Shown here: in pieces, positions 8,459 through 15,942 of the stretch
Numbering within the stretch: the first letter of the stretch is position 1
Layout of the letters: every line of letters starts with the position of its first letter
Source: Pontibacter pamirensis
Lineage (GTDB): Bacteria; Bacteroidota; Bacteroidia; Cytophagales; Hymenobacteraceae
Assembly (NCBI RefSeq): GCF_010015475.1
Contig: NZ_SSNI01000004.1
Coordinates: 1-64,000, forward strand
Reading direction: 5' to 3'
DNA: 64,000 nucleotides
The notes under the pieces: model-generated
Databases searched by the model: none
The model's input: the letters and a program-made list of their open reading frames with translations, nothing else
What the model was told of the DNA's origin: nothing
Translations under genes and position numbers: made by a program

Positions 8459-9526
8459 ATGCTGGAACGTTTCCATTATACCGGCACCTTGCCGGAGTCT
8501 TTTTTTACACTGGTACCTCCACGCTATGCAAAGCTCCCTTATAAGCAGCAAGAGGATACCGCTGCAGTTCAGAGGCTTTTCGAGTTGGAGTCAGAGCGAA
8601 ATGAAATTATCCTGTACACAGACCACCAGCAACTACGGCTGGTGGGAATTTTTCCGCATGATGGGAGAGAGGCGCATTTCGGTTTTTGGGAAACAACAGA
8701 CAACCTGCCCCTGAACAAGCAGGCATTTGCTTTACTCCAAGCGGATGTTGCCGAAAGAGATAGAATAAACATTACAGGACCTCTTGATTTCAATACTTTT
8801 CAGCGGTACCGGTTGCGCTTGGGAGAGGCGCCCTCTTGGGGTGCTTTTGATAGGGAGCCTGTCAACCCAAGCTATTATGGTGCGATACTGGCGCAACTGG
8901 GTTATGAGCAAAAAAGCACCTTCGAGAGCAGGCGCATTTGCAAAGAGGATATACCTGCTGTTTACTCTGATAAGAAGCTGTTCCTGGATGAGCTGAAGAA
9001 AATACCTTACGACTTTGTGCCACTAACTCCCGAGGTATGGCAGCAATATGCAACCGAGATCTTTGAACTAGTACATCATGTCTTTGGGAGCAACCCAGCC
9101 TATAAGCCAGTTTCCAGGGAGCAGTTTAACATGCTGTATAATGATAAATTTGCTCAGAAACTTTGCCCGCGTTCCTCTGTCCTGTTCCGGCACAAAGCGT
9201 CCGGCAGGTTTGCGGCCATGAGCTTTTGCCACCCGAATTACCAGCCCCTGCGTTTACCTGCCTCCGTATCGCCTTCCTTTGCACAGGATTATCCGAGGCT
9301 GAAGCATAAAGTGCTGCTGGCCAAATCAGTGGGCGTGCACCCTGATTTTCGAGGGCAGGGACTGATGAATTACCTGGGGGCCTATGGCATGCTCTGCTTT
9401 CAGGAGCTATACGAAGAGGTGATTTTCTGCCTCATGCGCTCCGACAACTACTCCACCCACTTTACCGATATGCTCCCTTACGAGTTGGCCAGGTATGCTT
9501 TGTTTGAAAAACGCGTGAGTGCCTGA
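8459..9526 (+). CDS. GNAT-fold acyltransferase-like protein
   Basis: The 355-residue product has near its C-terminus (about residue 290) VGVHPDFRGQGLMN, the acyl-CoA-binding signature of GNAT acetyltransferases (R/QxxGxG/A). The N-terminal half is unassigned and may be a degenerate second GNAT lobe. The Met at 8459 directly follows the upstream stop; an earlier in-frame ATG at 8426 would overlap the upstream gene by 32 bases. The 3' end overlaps the convergent kinase gene by 49 bases. As the third gene of a tight three-gene transcript, it probably acylates an intermediate of the same pathway; this is inference. Confidence 0.7.
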   Translation: MLERFHYTGTLPESFFTLVPPRYAKLPYKQQEDTAAVQRLFELESERNEIILYTDHQQLRLVGIFPHDGREAHFGFWETTDNLPLNKQAFALLQADVAERDRINITGPLDFNTFQRYRLRLGEAPSWGAFDREPVNPSYYGAILAQLGYEQKSTFESRRICKEDIPAVYSDKKLFLDELKKIPYDFVPLTPEVWQQYATEIFELVHHVFGSNPAYKPVSREQFNMLYNDKFAQKLCPRSSVLFRHKASGRFAAMSFCHPNYQPLRLPASVSPSFAQDYPRLKHKVLLAKSVGVHPDFRGQGLMNYLGAYGMLCFQELYEEVIFCLMRSDNYSTHFTDMLPYELARYALFEKRVSA

Positions 9527-10671
9527 CCCTGCTCAAGTGTATTGAAAAAGCTGTTCACCACACGTGGCAGGAAAGGGTAGGGGCTCACGGAATGCGCCAT
9601 CATGTACATGCCTAGGCGGTGGAGGCCGAAGTCGTAAGCGGATAGGTAAAAGCCTTTGCGGAACTGTTCCTGGTCCTCGAACAGTCCAGTGAGTTGGTGC
9701 AGTTCTTTTCTGTAAAACTCCAGGTACTCCTCCCGCAATAGATATTTCTCTTCATCCAGCACAAAGCAAAGTAACTCCAGCACATCATACTGCGGCACGT
9801 GCCAGGTCGAAAGCTCCCAGTCGTAGACACAAAACTCCAGTTTTTCCCCCTGCCGCTTAAAACAGGTGTTGCGCGGGTTCAGGTCGTTGTGCACGAACGT
9901 CATGGGCATCCGCTCCAGTTCCTGCCAGTAAGCCGGTATTTGTTCGATGGCTTCCTGCAGGAGCGCCACACGGGCTGGCGTATAAAGCGCAGGATACCGC
10001 CCGGCAGCGTTTTGCAGCAGCACCTGCCACAGCGGACTGAGTTCCTGCATATAGGCTTTGGAGGGCGCGTCCGGCCAAAAGATTTTGTCAATGGGAAGTT
10101 CTTTGTTTATATGCGTTGCGTGCCAGGCGGCTATACTTTTAAGTGCTGTCCGGATGTGGGTATCCGTCCACTGCTCTGGTGCCATCACAGTATTCAGAAG
10201 CTCCACCTCTTCCAGGTACTCCATCAAAATGAGGTAATTACCGTTGCCTGGTTCAGCATGCAGGCCATAGATTTCTGGCATTAGTGGATGCATCAGCTTT
10301 CCGTAAACTTCCAGTTCGCGCATGTGCGTATGCTGGAAACCAGTCAGTGCTTTATAGCGGTCATACACTTCAGCCAGGTCTCCGCTACATGCCTGCGCTA
10401 GGTTGTTCAGCATGGCTACAATCTCATCGCCATGCGGCTTCACTTTCAGCACCATGTGGCGCTTCTCCGTTTTTCCACCCGCCTCGTAGCTTACTTCCAG
10501 CCCATAGTGGCCGATGCGTTTATCTGTGTTGCCTGCTGTGAGCACCACCAGTATACTGGCGGAGTTATCTACCGGAAGCGGCGTCACTTGCTGCACTTTT
10601 ATATGCTGTTCAGGCGCATGCTCCCGCATCAGCATCTGAATGAAAGGCGCGGTAAAATAAACTGACTCCAT
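9478..10671 (-). CDS. APH/choline-kinase-like phosphotransferase
   Basis: The 397-residue protein has the kinase catalytic loop HNDLNPRN and the metal-binding YDWEL that replaces DFG in aminoglycoside phosphotransferases and choline kinases. An upstream MEYLEE-type hinge follows YLIL. These enzymes phosphorylate hydroxyl groups of small molecules using ATP. It is the last gene of a minus-strand run after the DUF3419 gene (86-base gap) and overlaps the convergent GNAT gene at its 3' end. With the lipid-like neighbours, a head-group or sugar alcohol is a plausible substrate, but this is not shown by the sequence. Confidence 0.75.
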   Translation of the reverse strand: MESVYFTAPFIQMLMREHAPEQHIKVQQVTPLPVDNSASILVVLTAGNTDKRIGHYGLEVSYEAGGKTEKRHMVLKVKPHGDEIVAMLNNLAQACSGDLAEVYDRYKALTGFQHTHMRELEVYGKLMHPLMPEIYGLHAEPGNGNYLILMEYLEEVELLNTVMAPEQWTDTHIRTALKSIAAWHATHINKELPIDKIFWPDAPSKAYMQELSPLWQVLLQNAAGRYPALYTPARVALLQEAIEQIPAYWQELERMPMTFVHNDLNPRNTCFKRQGEKLEFCVYDWELSTWHVPQYDVLELLCFVLDEEKYLLREEYLEFYRKELHQLTGLFEDQEQFRKGFYLSAYDFGLHRLGMYMMAHSVSPYPFLPRVVNSFFNTLEQGQALTRFSNKAYLANS

Positions 10672-10757
10672 AGTAGTGCTGGGTTAAAGTGAAGATATAA
10701 GGAACATAATCTTGCTGCTATCATGTAAGTTAAGCCTCTCAGTGTAGATTCCGCAGC

Positions 10758-11876
10758 CTATGCACTACAAGAAGCACTTGTCTCTGAACACACATTGGCC
10801 TGCACCCGCACGTTACGGAAGTAGAAACAGGCATCTGTTTTGGAAAGGGCTGCTGAAAGAGGCGCGTTCAGCCAATTATCAGCGGCTATACCGGCACCTT
10901 GCTCCTGTAGCAGATTCCAGAAAATCATGCGTAGGTTTCTGACCGGGTCAGCGAACAGCCGCTGGTATACCTGTTCGAATTCCTCATGGCTGGTGTACTC
11001 AAAAATGTTAGACAAACTGGCCTTGTTTATATGCTTGCCCTCCTGTGACAAAAGATAATCTATGGCCTCTGCGTTCACCACCTTCAGCTTGTGCAGCTGT
11101 TCCTGTAGCAGCGTAAAGTTCTGCTCCTGGTAGCAGGGCGGCAAGAGCTCTGGGGGTATACCAACAGCGCCGAAAAAGAAGAACCTGAAAAAGAAGTTAT
11201 CCCTCACCAGAACAGAGGCTACCTGTGCGAGCAGCCGCTGATAAAAGGCAGCGCCGCCTGATTCTGCCGCATACTTAAACAGCTTCGGGTCGCGCCCCTT
11301 GCTCAGGTTGGCTTCATCAAAATAAAAAGTAAACTGCTTCTGGAAAGGTGTGCTGTGCAACTCTTTTAAAAAGAAGCGATGCTGTGCCTCCACATCATTG
11401 AATGTTATGAGCTGCTTCAGTTTCTCCTGCAGGCTGCTGTTTAAGGTGCCATAAAAGCCATTTAAATAGGTTTCCAGTTTTCCTGCTGCCATCAGCCCGT
11501 TAGGGTGGCTTTGAAAGAATGGAGACCAGTACCTGCGCATATCCTCTGGTAAGGTAGCCTGACTTTGATGCCAGGCTAGCGTCACCTTCTCAGGCCCATC
11601 CAGCCCAAGTAGCGCCCGGAAAGTAACGTAGTCGTAATTCAGGATGAGTTGCTTTTTGAGTAGCAGCAGCTTGTTCTGTACCGGGTTCAGGTCGATGGCT
11701 GTTACGCTGGCGGGAGCTTTTAGAAGGGCATTCAGCACATTGCAGCCCGCCGAGGTGATGACCAGCACCTGGTCATCAGGCTGTAACTCCAAGCCTTTGT
11801 ACAGGGTGTTGCTGTCTTCCCAAACCAGGGAATAGCGAATCCTGTCCAGCGCCACATTGTAAAACTCCGAGTGCAT
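10758..11876 (-). CDS. DUF3419 protein, BtaA-like 3-amino-3-carboxypropyl transferase
   Basis: The 372-residue product matches the DUF3419 pattern: an N-terminal YSLVWED segment, an AdoMet-site glycine loop (VITSAGCNVLNALL, about residues 38-52), AIDLNPVQ, and a C-terminal half rich in aromatic residues. The named relative BtaA transfers the 3-amino-3-carboxypropyl group of AdoMet to diacylglycerol, the first step to the betaine lipid DGTS. No BtaB-like N-methyltransferase is nearby, so the product may differ. Its ATG directly abuts the ligase stop codon (TAAATG), implying coupled translation. Confidence 0.75.
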   Translation of the reverse strand: MHSEFYNVALDRIRYSLVWEDSNTLYKGLELQPDDQVLVITSAGCNVLNALLKAPASVTAIDLNPVQNKLLLLKKQLILNYDYVTFRALLGLDGPEKVTLAWHQSQATLPEDMRRYWSPFFQSHPNGLMAAGKLETYLNGFYGTLNSSLQEKLKQLITFNDVEAQHRFFLKELHSTPFQKQFTFYFDEANLSKGRDPKLFKYAAESGGAAFYQRLLAQVASVLVRDNFFFRFFFFGAVGIPPELLPPCYQEQNFTLLQEQLHKLKVVNAEAIDYLLSQEGKHINKASLSNIFEYTSHEEFEQVYQRLFADPVRNLRMIFWNLLQEQGAGIAADNWLNAPLSAALSKTDACFYFRNVRVQANVCSETSASCSA

Positions 11877-13322
11877 TTATTTTAAATTTGAGTAAAGTAT
11901 CTTTGAATGATGGCGTGCATCCACAGGTAACTGCTCCCTGAAGAGAACCCGATGTACAATCTGAGCGGGAAAATACTGCTGCAGCGCCTGCCTTATTTCA
12001 ATTTCCTTTGCTGGGCCTTCTATATACACATCAAACCCTTCTGCTGTAGCTTGTGCCGCAGCCCTGGCTATACCCGGCTGGTGCCGCAGCACATGCTCCA
12101 CCTGGTAATGCTGCACGCCGCTGTGCAGCTGCTCGTTTCCCTTCCGGCCTGTGAGGAAGAGGACGTTCTTTTCATCCACGTATCCGAAATCACCTGTGCT
12201 CAACCAGCCTTCTGTACCGGATGTGGCCACGTGTGCACCCTGCACTTTTATTTCACCCACACTATGTGCAGTGCCGTCAGGCAACACTACATCCCCAATG
12301 GCTTCTATTTTATATGTCAGTGAAGGGTATACTGCCCCAACAGCATATCCTTTGTGAGGAGCCTCTTTCTGAGAACCCACTTTCCTGACAGCGATGGGTT
12401 CTGCTTCTGAGGACCCATATATGATATAAACCGTTGCCTTTGGGAAAAATTCTTTTAAGTCATGCGCCAGCCTCTCCGTGATTGGAGAGCCCCCCATCCC
12501 GATGGCCTGCACCTGGGACATTACATCGGGATGTTGCTGCAGGTAAGCATACAGCTTCCTAAAATAATATAAATTTCCGGTTAAGGTATCTATTTGCTGC
12601 TGTTTTATTTGCGCCACAATACGCGCTGGTTTCAGTTGTGTTAGGTCAGCCCAGGGCAGGTCCGGCAACACGCTGGTGATACCCAAAGACAGGTTGTGAA
12701 GCAGGATGTTCGGGAAAAGGGGGAAGTCGCGTTGTGCCGGCAAGGGCGGGAATATGGCTTTCAATACCGTGTGCTGTGCCTGCAGCACACGGTGGCTCCT
12801 GTAAATTTGCTTTGACTTGCCCGTAGAACCAGAACTATGCGAGACAAGGGCAGGCTGATTTGGAGAAACAGGTTCTGGTGGTAACCATAAGGCCGCTTTA
12901 TCTGCTGATTGCTTGTGTATAAAGAGTAGTTTTATGTCCAGCACTTTTCCCAACAACCTGAACAGGAAAGAAGGTTTATCAGCTAGCAGCACGACTTTAA
13001 TGTTGCTCCTGTGCAACAGCTTGAGAAGCGCGGCTTTTGAAAACTTGGCAGGCGGTAAGACGGGAGCGGCCCCTGTGGCCATTACCGCCAGTAAGGAACA
13101 AATCAGGTTGAACCCAACGGGCATCGCTAACAGCACCTTTTGCCCATTCTGTACGGGCAGCGCTTCCAAAGCCTGCCTGATAGCAGCAATCTTTAAATTT
13201 ATGTCTTTGCCTGTGTATGAAACGGAGGCGAGGTCTTTTCCGCCCGTTGGCCAGACGATGAGCTCCCGATCCTGGTAAGTATGACGGGACGCATACATGT
13301 TTTCAAAAAAGTTGTGCGTCAT
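11877..13322 (-). CDS. AMP-forming acyl/aryl ligase (ANL superfamily)
   Basis: The 481-residue protein has the nucleotide loop SHSSGSTGKSK (about residue 165), YGSSEAEP (A5), STGDFGYVDE (A7), a hinge TGRKGNEQ and a C-terminal catalytic-type Lys in HHSKILY. ANL enzymes activate a carboxylate as an acyl-adenylate and usually transfer it to CoA or a carrier. The short C-terminal domain is somewhat reminiscent of OleC-type beta-lactone synthetases, but I cannot separate these. It is the first gene of the minus-strand trio with DUF3419 and the APH-like kinase, and probably activates the acyl group for that pathway. Confidence 0.8.
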   Translation of the reverse strand: MTHNFFENMYASRHTYQDRELIVWPTGGKDLASVSYTGKDINLKIAAIRQALEALPVQNGQKVLLAMPVGFNLICSLLAVMATGAAPVLPPAKFSKAALLKLLHRSNIKVVLLADKPSFLFRLLGKVLDIKLLFIHKQSADKAALWLPPEPVSPNQPALVSHSSGSTGKSKQIYRSHRVLQAQHTVLKAIFPPLPAQRDFPLFPNILLHNLSLGITSVLPDLPWADLTQLKPARIVAQIKQQQIDTLTGNLYYFRKLYAYLQQHPDVMSQVQAIGMGGSPITERLAHDLKEFFPKATVYIIYGSSEAEPIAVRKVGSQKEAPHKGYAVGAVYPSLTYKIEAIGDVVLPDGTAHSVGEIKVQGAHVATSGTEGWLSTGDFGYVDEKNVLFLTGRKGNEQLHSGVQHYQVEHVLRHQPGIARAAAQATAEGFDVYIEGPAKEIEIRQALQQYFPAQIVHRVLFREQLPVDARHHSKILYSNLK

Positions 13323-13482
13323 GGGCGGTGCAGGTTCTGTTATCTTAAGGCTGTTTCCGAAACAAAAGATAAGAAAATATATGGAAAGCCTGCGCCTCCG
13401 GCAGTTGTGCTTTTTGTGCTGATGCTGCTATTCGAAAGATATTTATTGGTGATATGACAAAGCTGCTAAAATGAAGTAAACC

Positions 13483-13869
13483 TTACCTCAATATAGGAAC
13501 AGGCTGTTTGTTTTCATCAATAGCAACAAAGGTAAATTGACCACTGATGGCATTCTCTCTATGGTCAGAATACATCTGTTCTATATCGATAACCACTCGA
13601 ACCTTGATGCTGGTATTACCAACTTTGGTCACAGTACCGATAAGCTCGATGATGGTACCTGCTGGGATTGGCTTGTTAAAGTCAATTTTGTCGCTGCTGA
13701 CAGTTACCATGCGCTGCCGGCTGAAACGGGTGGCGGTAATGAAAGCCACTTCTTCCATCAGCTGCATGGCAGCGCCTCCAAAAAGGGTGTCGTAGTGGTT
13801 GGTGGTGTTTGGAAACACGGCTTTGAAGATGCGTGTTTCTGATTTTCTGATGCGGTCTATTAAGGTCAT
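13483..13869 (-). CDS. Acyl-CoA thioesterase, YciA-like hotdog protein
   Basis: A single hotdog domain of 128 residues. It contains FPNTTNHYDTLFGGAAMQLMEE, in which the Asn/His...FGG segment and following acidic residue match the YciA/BACH active-site region, then DFNKPIPAGTIIEL. YciA-type enzymes hydrolyse acyl-CoAs in the cytoplasm. It lies 160 bases upstream of the ligase on the same strand, so it could belong to that transcript or be independent. The length is normal for the family. Confidence 0.85.
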   Translation of the reverse strand: MTLIDRIRKSETRIFKAVFPNTTNHYDTLFGGAAMQLMEEVAFITATRFSRQRMVTVSSDKIDFNKPIPAGTIIELIGTVTKVGNTSIKVRVVIDIEQMYSDHRENAISGQFTFVAIDENKQPVPILR

Positions 13870-13914
13870 TTATCTTTTTAACTGTGGGAAAACACACGAG
13901 AGTCTATGGCTTTA

Positions 13915-14077
13915 AGAGCATGTTTAAAATTCATCCTTTGCGCTGCAAGCCGCCCCTAAAGGAACATGATTTCATAGTTTTCTCGCTCCATAGCGCTGCT
14001 ATGAAGCTCCAAAACCGTTTCGACAGAACCCTTTATGGTCAATTTTCGCTTACAAAAACAAAATTTAAACATGCTCT
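13915..14077. mobile_element. MITE-like element, 163 bp
   Basis: The left end AGAGCATGTTTAAA (13915-13928) is repeated exactly as its reverse complement at the right end (14064-14077), and the match weakens just inside. The interior of about 130 bases has no gene, and the element sits between two minus-strand genes. No transposase is present, so it would be mobilised in trans. A clear target duplication is not visible beyond TTA/TAA-like flanks. Confidence 0.55.
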
Positions 14078-14106
14078 AATGTCAAACAGCCAATCCAAAG
14101 TATAAG

Positions 14107-14592
14107 TTAAGCGGTCTCTAAACTGCGCAGGTGCCTCATGTATAAAGCGGCACACGCCAGGGCATCACTTAGGGCATCGTGGTGGTTCAGTTGTATTCGG
14201 TATTCCTGGCATAGCTGCGCAAGGCCTTTCTTGAAGATTTTGTAAGTACACTGCTGCTCGTAAGTCGGCTGTTGCACCTTATAATAATCAAGGGTATGGC
14301 GCAGGCAGCTGAAGTCGAAGGCACCGTTGTGAGCGACTACAGTCTGGTGCTCGATGTAAGGTTTTATCTGTTGCCACACTTTGTCGAAGGTGGGGGCGGT
14401 GCAGGTGTCGGCTGCTGAAATGCCGTGTATCTCTGTGTTGCGATAGAAGTAGAAATTGTCAGGCGGGCACACCAGTTTGTTTAGCCTTTGAGATATCTGC
14501 CCGTTCTCCACCCGGACTAATCCAATCTGGCATATGCTCCAGCGCTTGCCTTGCGCGGTTTCAAAATCAATGGCGGTAAAAGAGTGACTCAT
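14107..14592 (-). CDS. DEDDh 3'-5' exonuclease (DnaQ/epsilon-like)
   Basis: The 161-residue product has all three exonuclease motifs: AIDFETAQ (Asp and Glu of motif I), VVAHNGAFD (motif II) and HHDALSDALACA (motif III with His and Asp). These bind two metal ions for 3'-5' nucleotide removal. The protein is a free-standing exonuclease domain, shorter than a full polymerase III epsilon chain, so it is more likely a repair or RNA-processing enzyme than the replicative proofreader. Confidence 0.85.
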   Translation of the reverse strand: MSHSFTAIDFETAQGKRWSICQIGLVRVENGQISQRLNKLVCPPDNFYFYRNTEIHGISAADTCTAPTFDKVWQQIKPYIEHQTVVAHNGAFDFSCLRHTLDYYKVQQPTYEQQCTYKIFKKGLAQLCQEYRIQLNHHDALSDALACAALYMRHLRSLETA

Positions 14593-14685
14593 GAGGGGGT
14601 GCTAATGGTTTGTATCCGGCAAGATAGGCAGCACCTGCCTGAATATCAAAGGCAGGTACCGGGGATGTGGTAGAGGGTTGCACCA

Positions 14686-14719
14686 AAATGGCCTCACGGT
14701 ACATACCGCGAGGCCATTT
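14686..14719 (-). terminator. Intrinsic terminator after the SH3-barrel gene
   Basis: A long stem pairs AAATGGCCTC with GAGGCCATTT, extended by CGGTA/TACCG, and on the minus strand it is followed by TTTT. It lies 24 bases past the stop of the minus-strand gene at 14744. Confidence 0.7.
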
Positions 14720-14743
14720 CAGCTCTCAATGCAAACTATAGTA

Positions 14744-15628
14744 TTAGAAATTGTAGCGTACGCCTATACCGCTTTGGCCATGTATCCAACCTGGAGCATC
14801 AAATACTTCAATGAAAGCATTTGCATCCAGGAAAATAGAAAAAGGCACTTCATCAAAAGTATACTCCAGCCCTATAACACCATCCACTCCCAGGTCAAGA
14901 TCTGTAAAGCTTTCATAGTATTCATCGTCATCATACTTGTACCTGTAATGCACGTTGGTGAAACGTACCTGCGGACCAACTCCATAATAGAACTGTAGTC
15001 CGTTGGCACCTGTAATATCATGGTGTTTCAGCCAATGCACCTGTAGGGCGGTTGTAGGCCCGGCATTGTGGCCTTTGTAGTCATATAGTTTTCTGTTGTC
15101 GAAACCGTCGTAACGGTAGAAGCGGTCATCGTAGCGGTAGCCCCAACGATAAGATCTGCCCAGGGTTATCTCCCAGGCGGTGTTTCCGCTATACTTTTTG
15201 AAAGTGATGCCTGCAGGGTCGCCAAAGCGGAGGCCGATACCAATATTCTTACTTGAAGAGGAAGAGGTGGAACGGCTGGAAGTATTGTTGTTTCTGCCTT
15301 TCGAGCCGGAATTAGAAGAAGCGTTTCTAACGTTGCTGTTACCGCTGTTGCTATTCCGGTTCTGCTCTTTATCCTCTGTTACCAGTTCAGAAGCAACATA
15401 GCCTGTTTGCCCGCTGTAGGACACTTTCACCCATTTACTGTTGGTGCGTTCAATTAGCTTAACGTTGGAGCCTTGGGGTATTTTAGCAATTACCGGCTGT
15501 TCGGTGCCGGGGCCTTTCCTGATGTTCGCTCCGGAAGAAGCGCTGATGCGATAATCTTGTGCCTGTGCAGCTACAAAAAAGAGCATGCAGACCAGCATAG
15601 TAAATAAGTACTTGTAGAAAATTTTCAT
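14744..15628 (-). CDS. Secreted SH3-domain protein with C-terminal barrel-like domain
   Basis: The 294-residue product has a signal peptide ending in AQAQ (about residue 24), a bacterial SH3 domain (NIRKGPGTEQPVIAKIPQGS, about residues 33-85), a low-complexity Asn/Ser/Arg linker (about 90-130) and a C-terminal beta-rich domain (GIGLRFGDPAGITFKKY onward, ending in an aromatic-rich GIGVRYNF) that resembles small outer-membrane barrels. SH3b domains usually bind peptidoglycan, so the protein may link the wall to the outer membrane. That role is inference. Confidence 0.7.
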   Translation of the reverse strand: MKIFYKYLFTMLVCMLFFVAAQAQDYRISASSGANIRKGPGTEQPVIAKIPQGSNVKLIERTNSKWVKVSYSGQTGYVASELVTEDKEQNRNSNSGNSNVRNASSNSGSKGRNNNTSSRSTSSSSSKNIGIGLRFGDPAGITFKKYSGNTAWEITLGRSYRWGYRYDDRFYRYDGFDNRKLYDYKGHNAGPTTALQVHWLKHHDITGANGLQFYYGVGPQVRFTNVHYRYKYDDDEYYESFTDLDLGVDGVIGLEYTFDEVPFSIFLDANAFIEVFDAPGWIHGQSGIGVRYNF

Positions 15629-15647
15629 GTATCTGTTGTTTATATAG

Positions 15648-15677
15648 CAAACATAATATGTTTGTAAATATAAACAA
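15648..15677 (-). promoter_or_regulatory. Promoter of the SH3-barrel gene
   Basis: On the minus strand TATGTTTG (15648-15655) matches the Bacteroidota -7 element, and TTG at 15675-15677 lies 19 bases upstream, the preferred spacing. The ATG at 15628 follows 19 bases after the -7 element. Confidence 0.6.
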
Positions 15678-15942
15678 TGTATAATTTTTTATTTTTTATA
15701 ATTCTGCCAAGTCTACAAGTGGTGAATAACTAGCAAACGTTTTTAGAGGGTTTAAGTAAAGATATTTTGTTTTGCATCCTGATGATCTTAAGTGTTTAAA
15801 TGTTTATTAATTTCTTTAACTTATATGAATAGTGATAAATATTATACTTAAGGCTATAGCTTGGTCTTAGAGTGAGAACAAGCATTTTACTTTTGAAGCT
15901 GGCTTTACAATCAGTTTGAAATTTACCCCTTCGGAGAATTTT
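15678..15942. other. AT-rich intergenic region
   Basis: The full gap between the SH3-barrel gene and the reductase-like gene is 314 bases; besides the promoter above, it is AT-rich and I see no gene, tRNA or strong hairpin. Confidence 0.5.
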
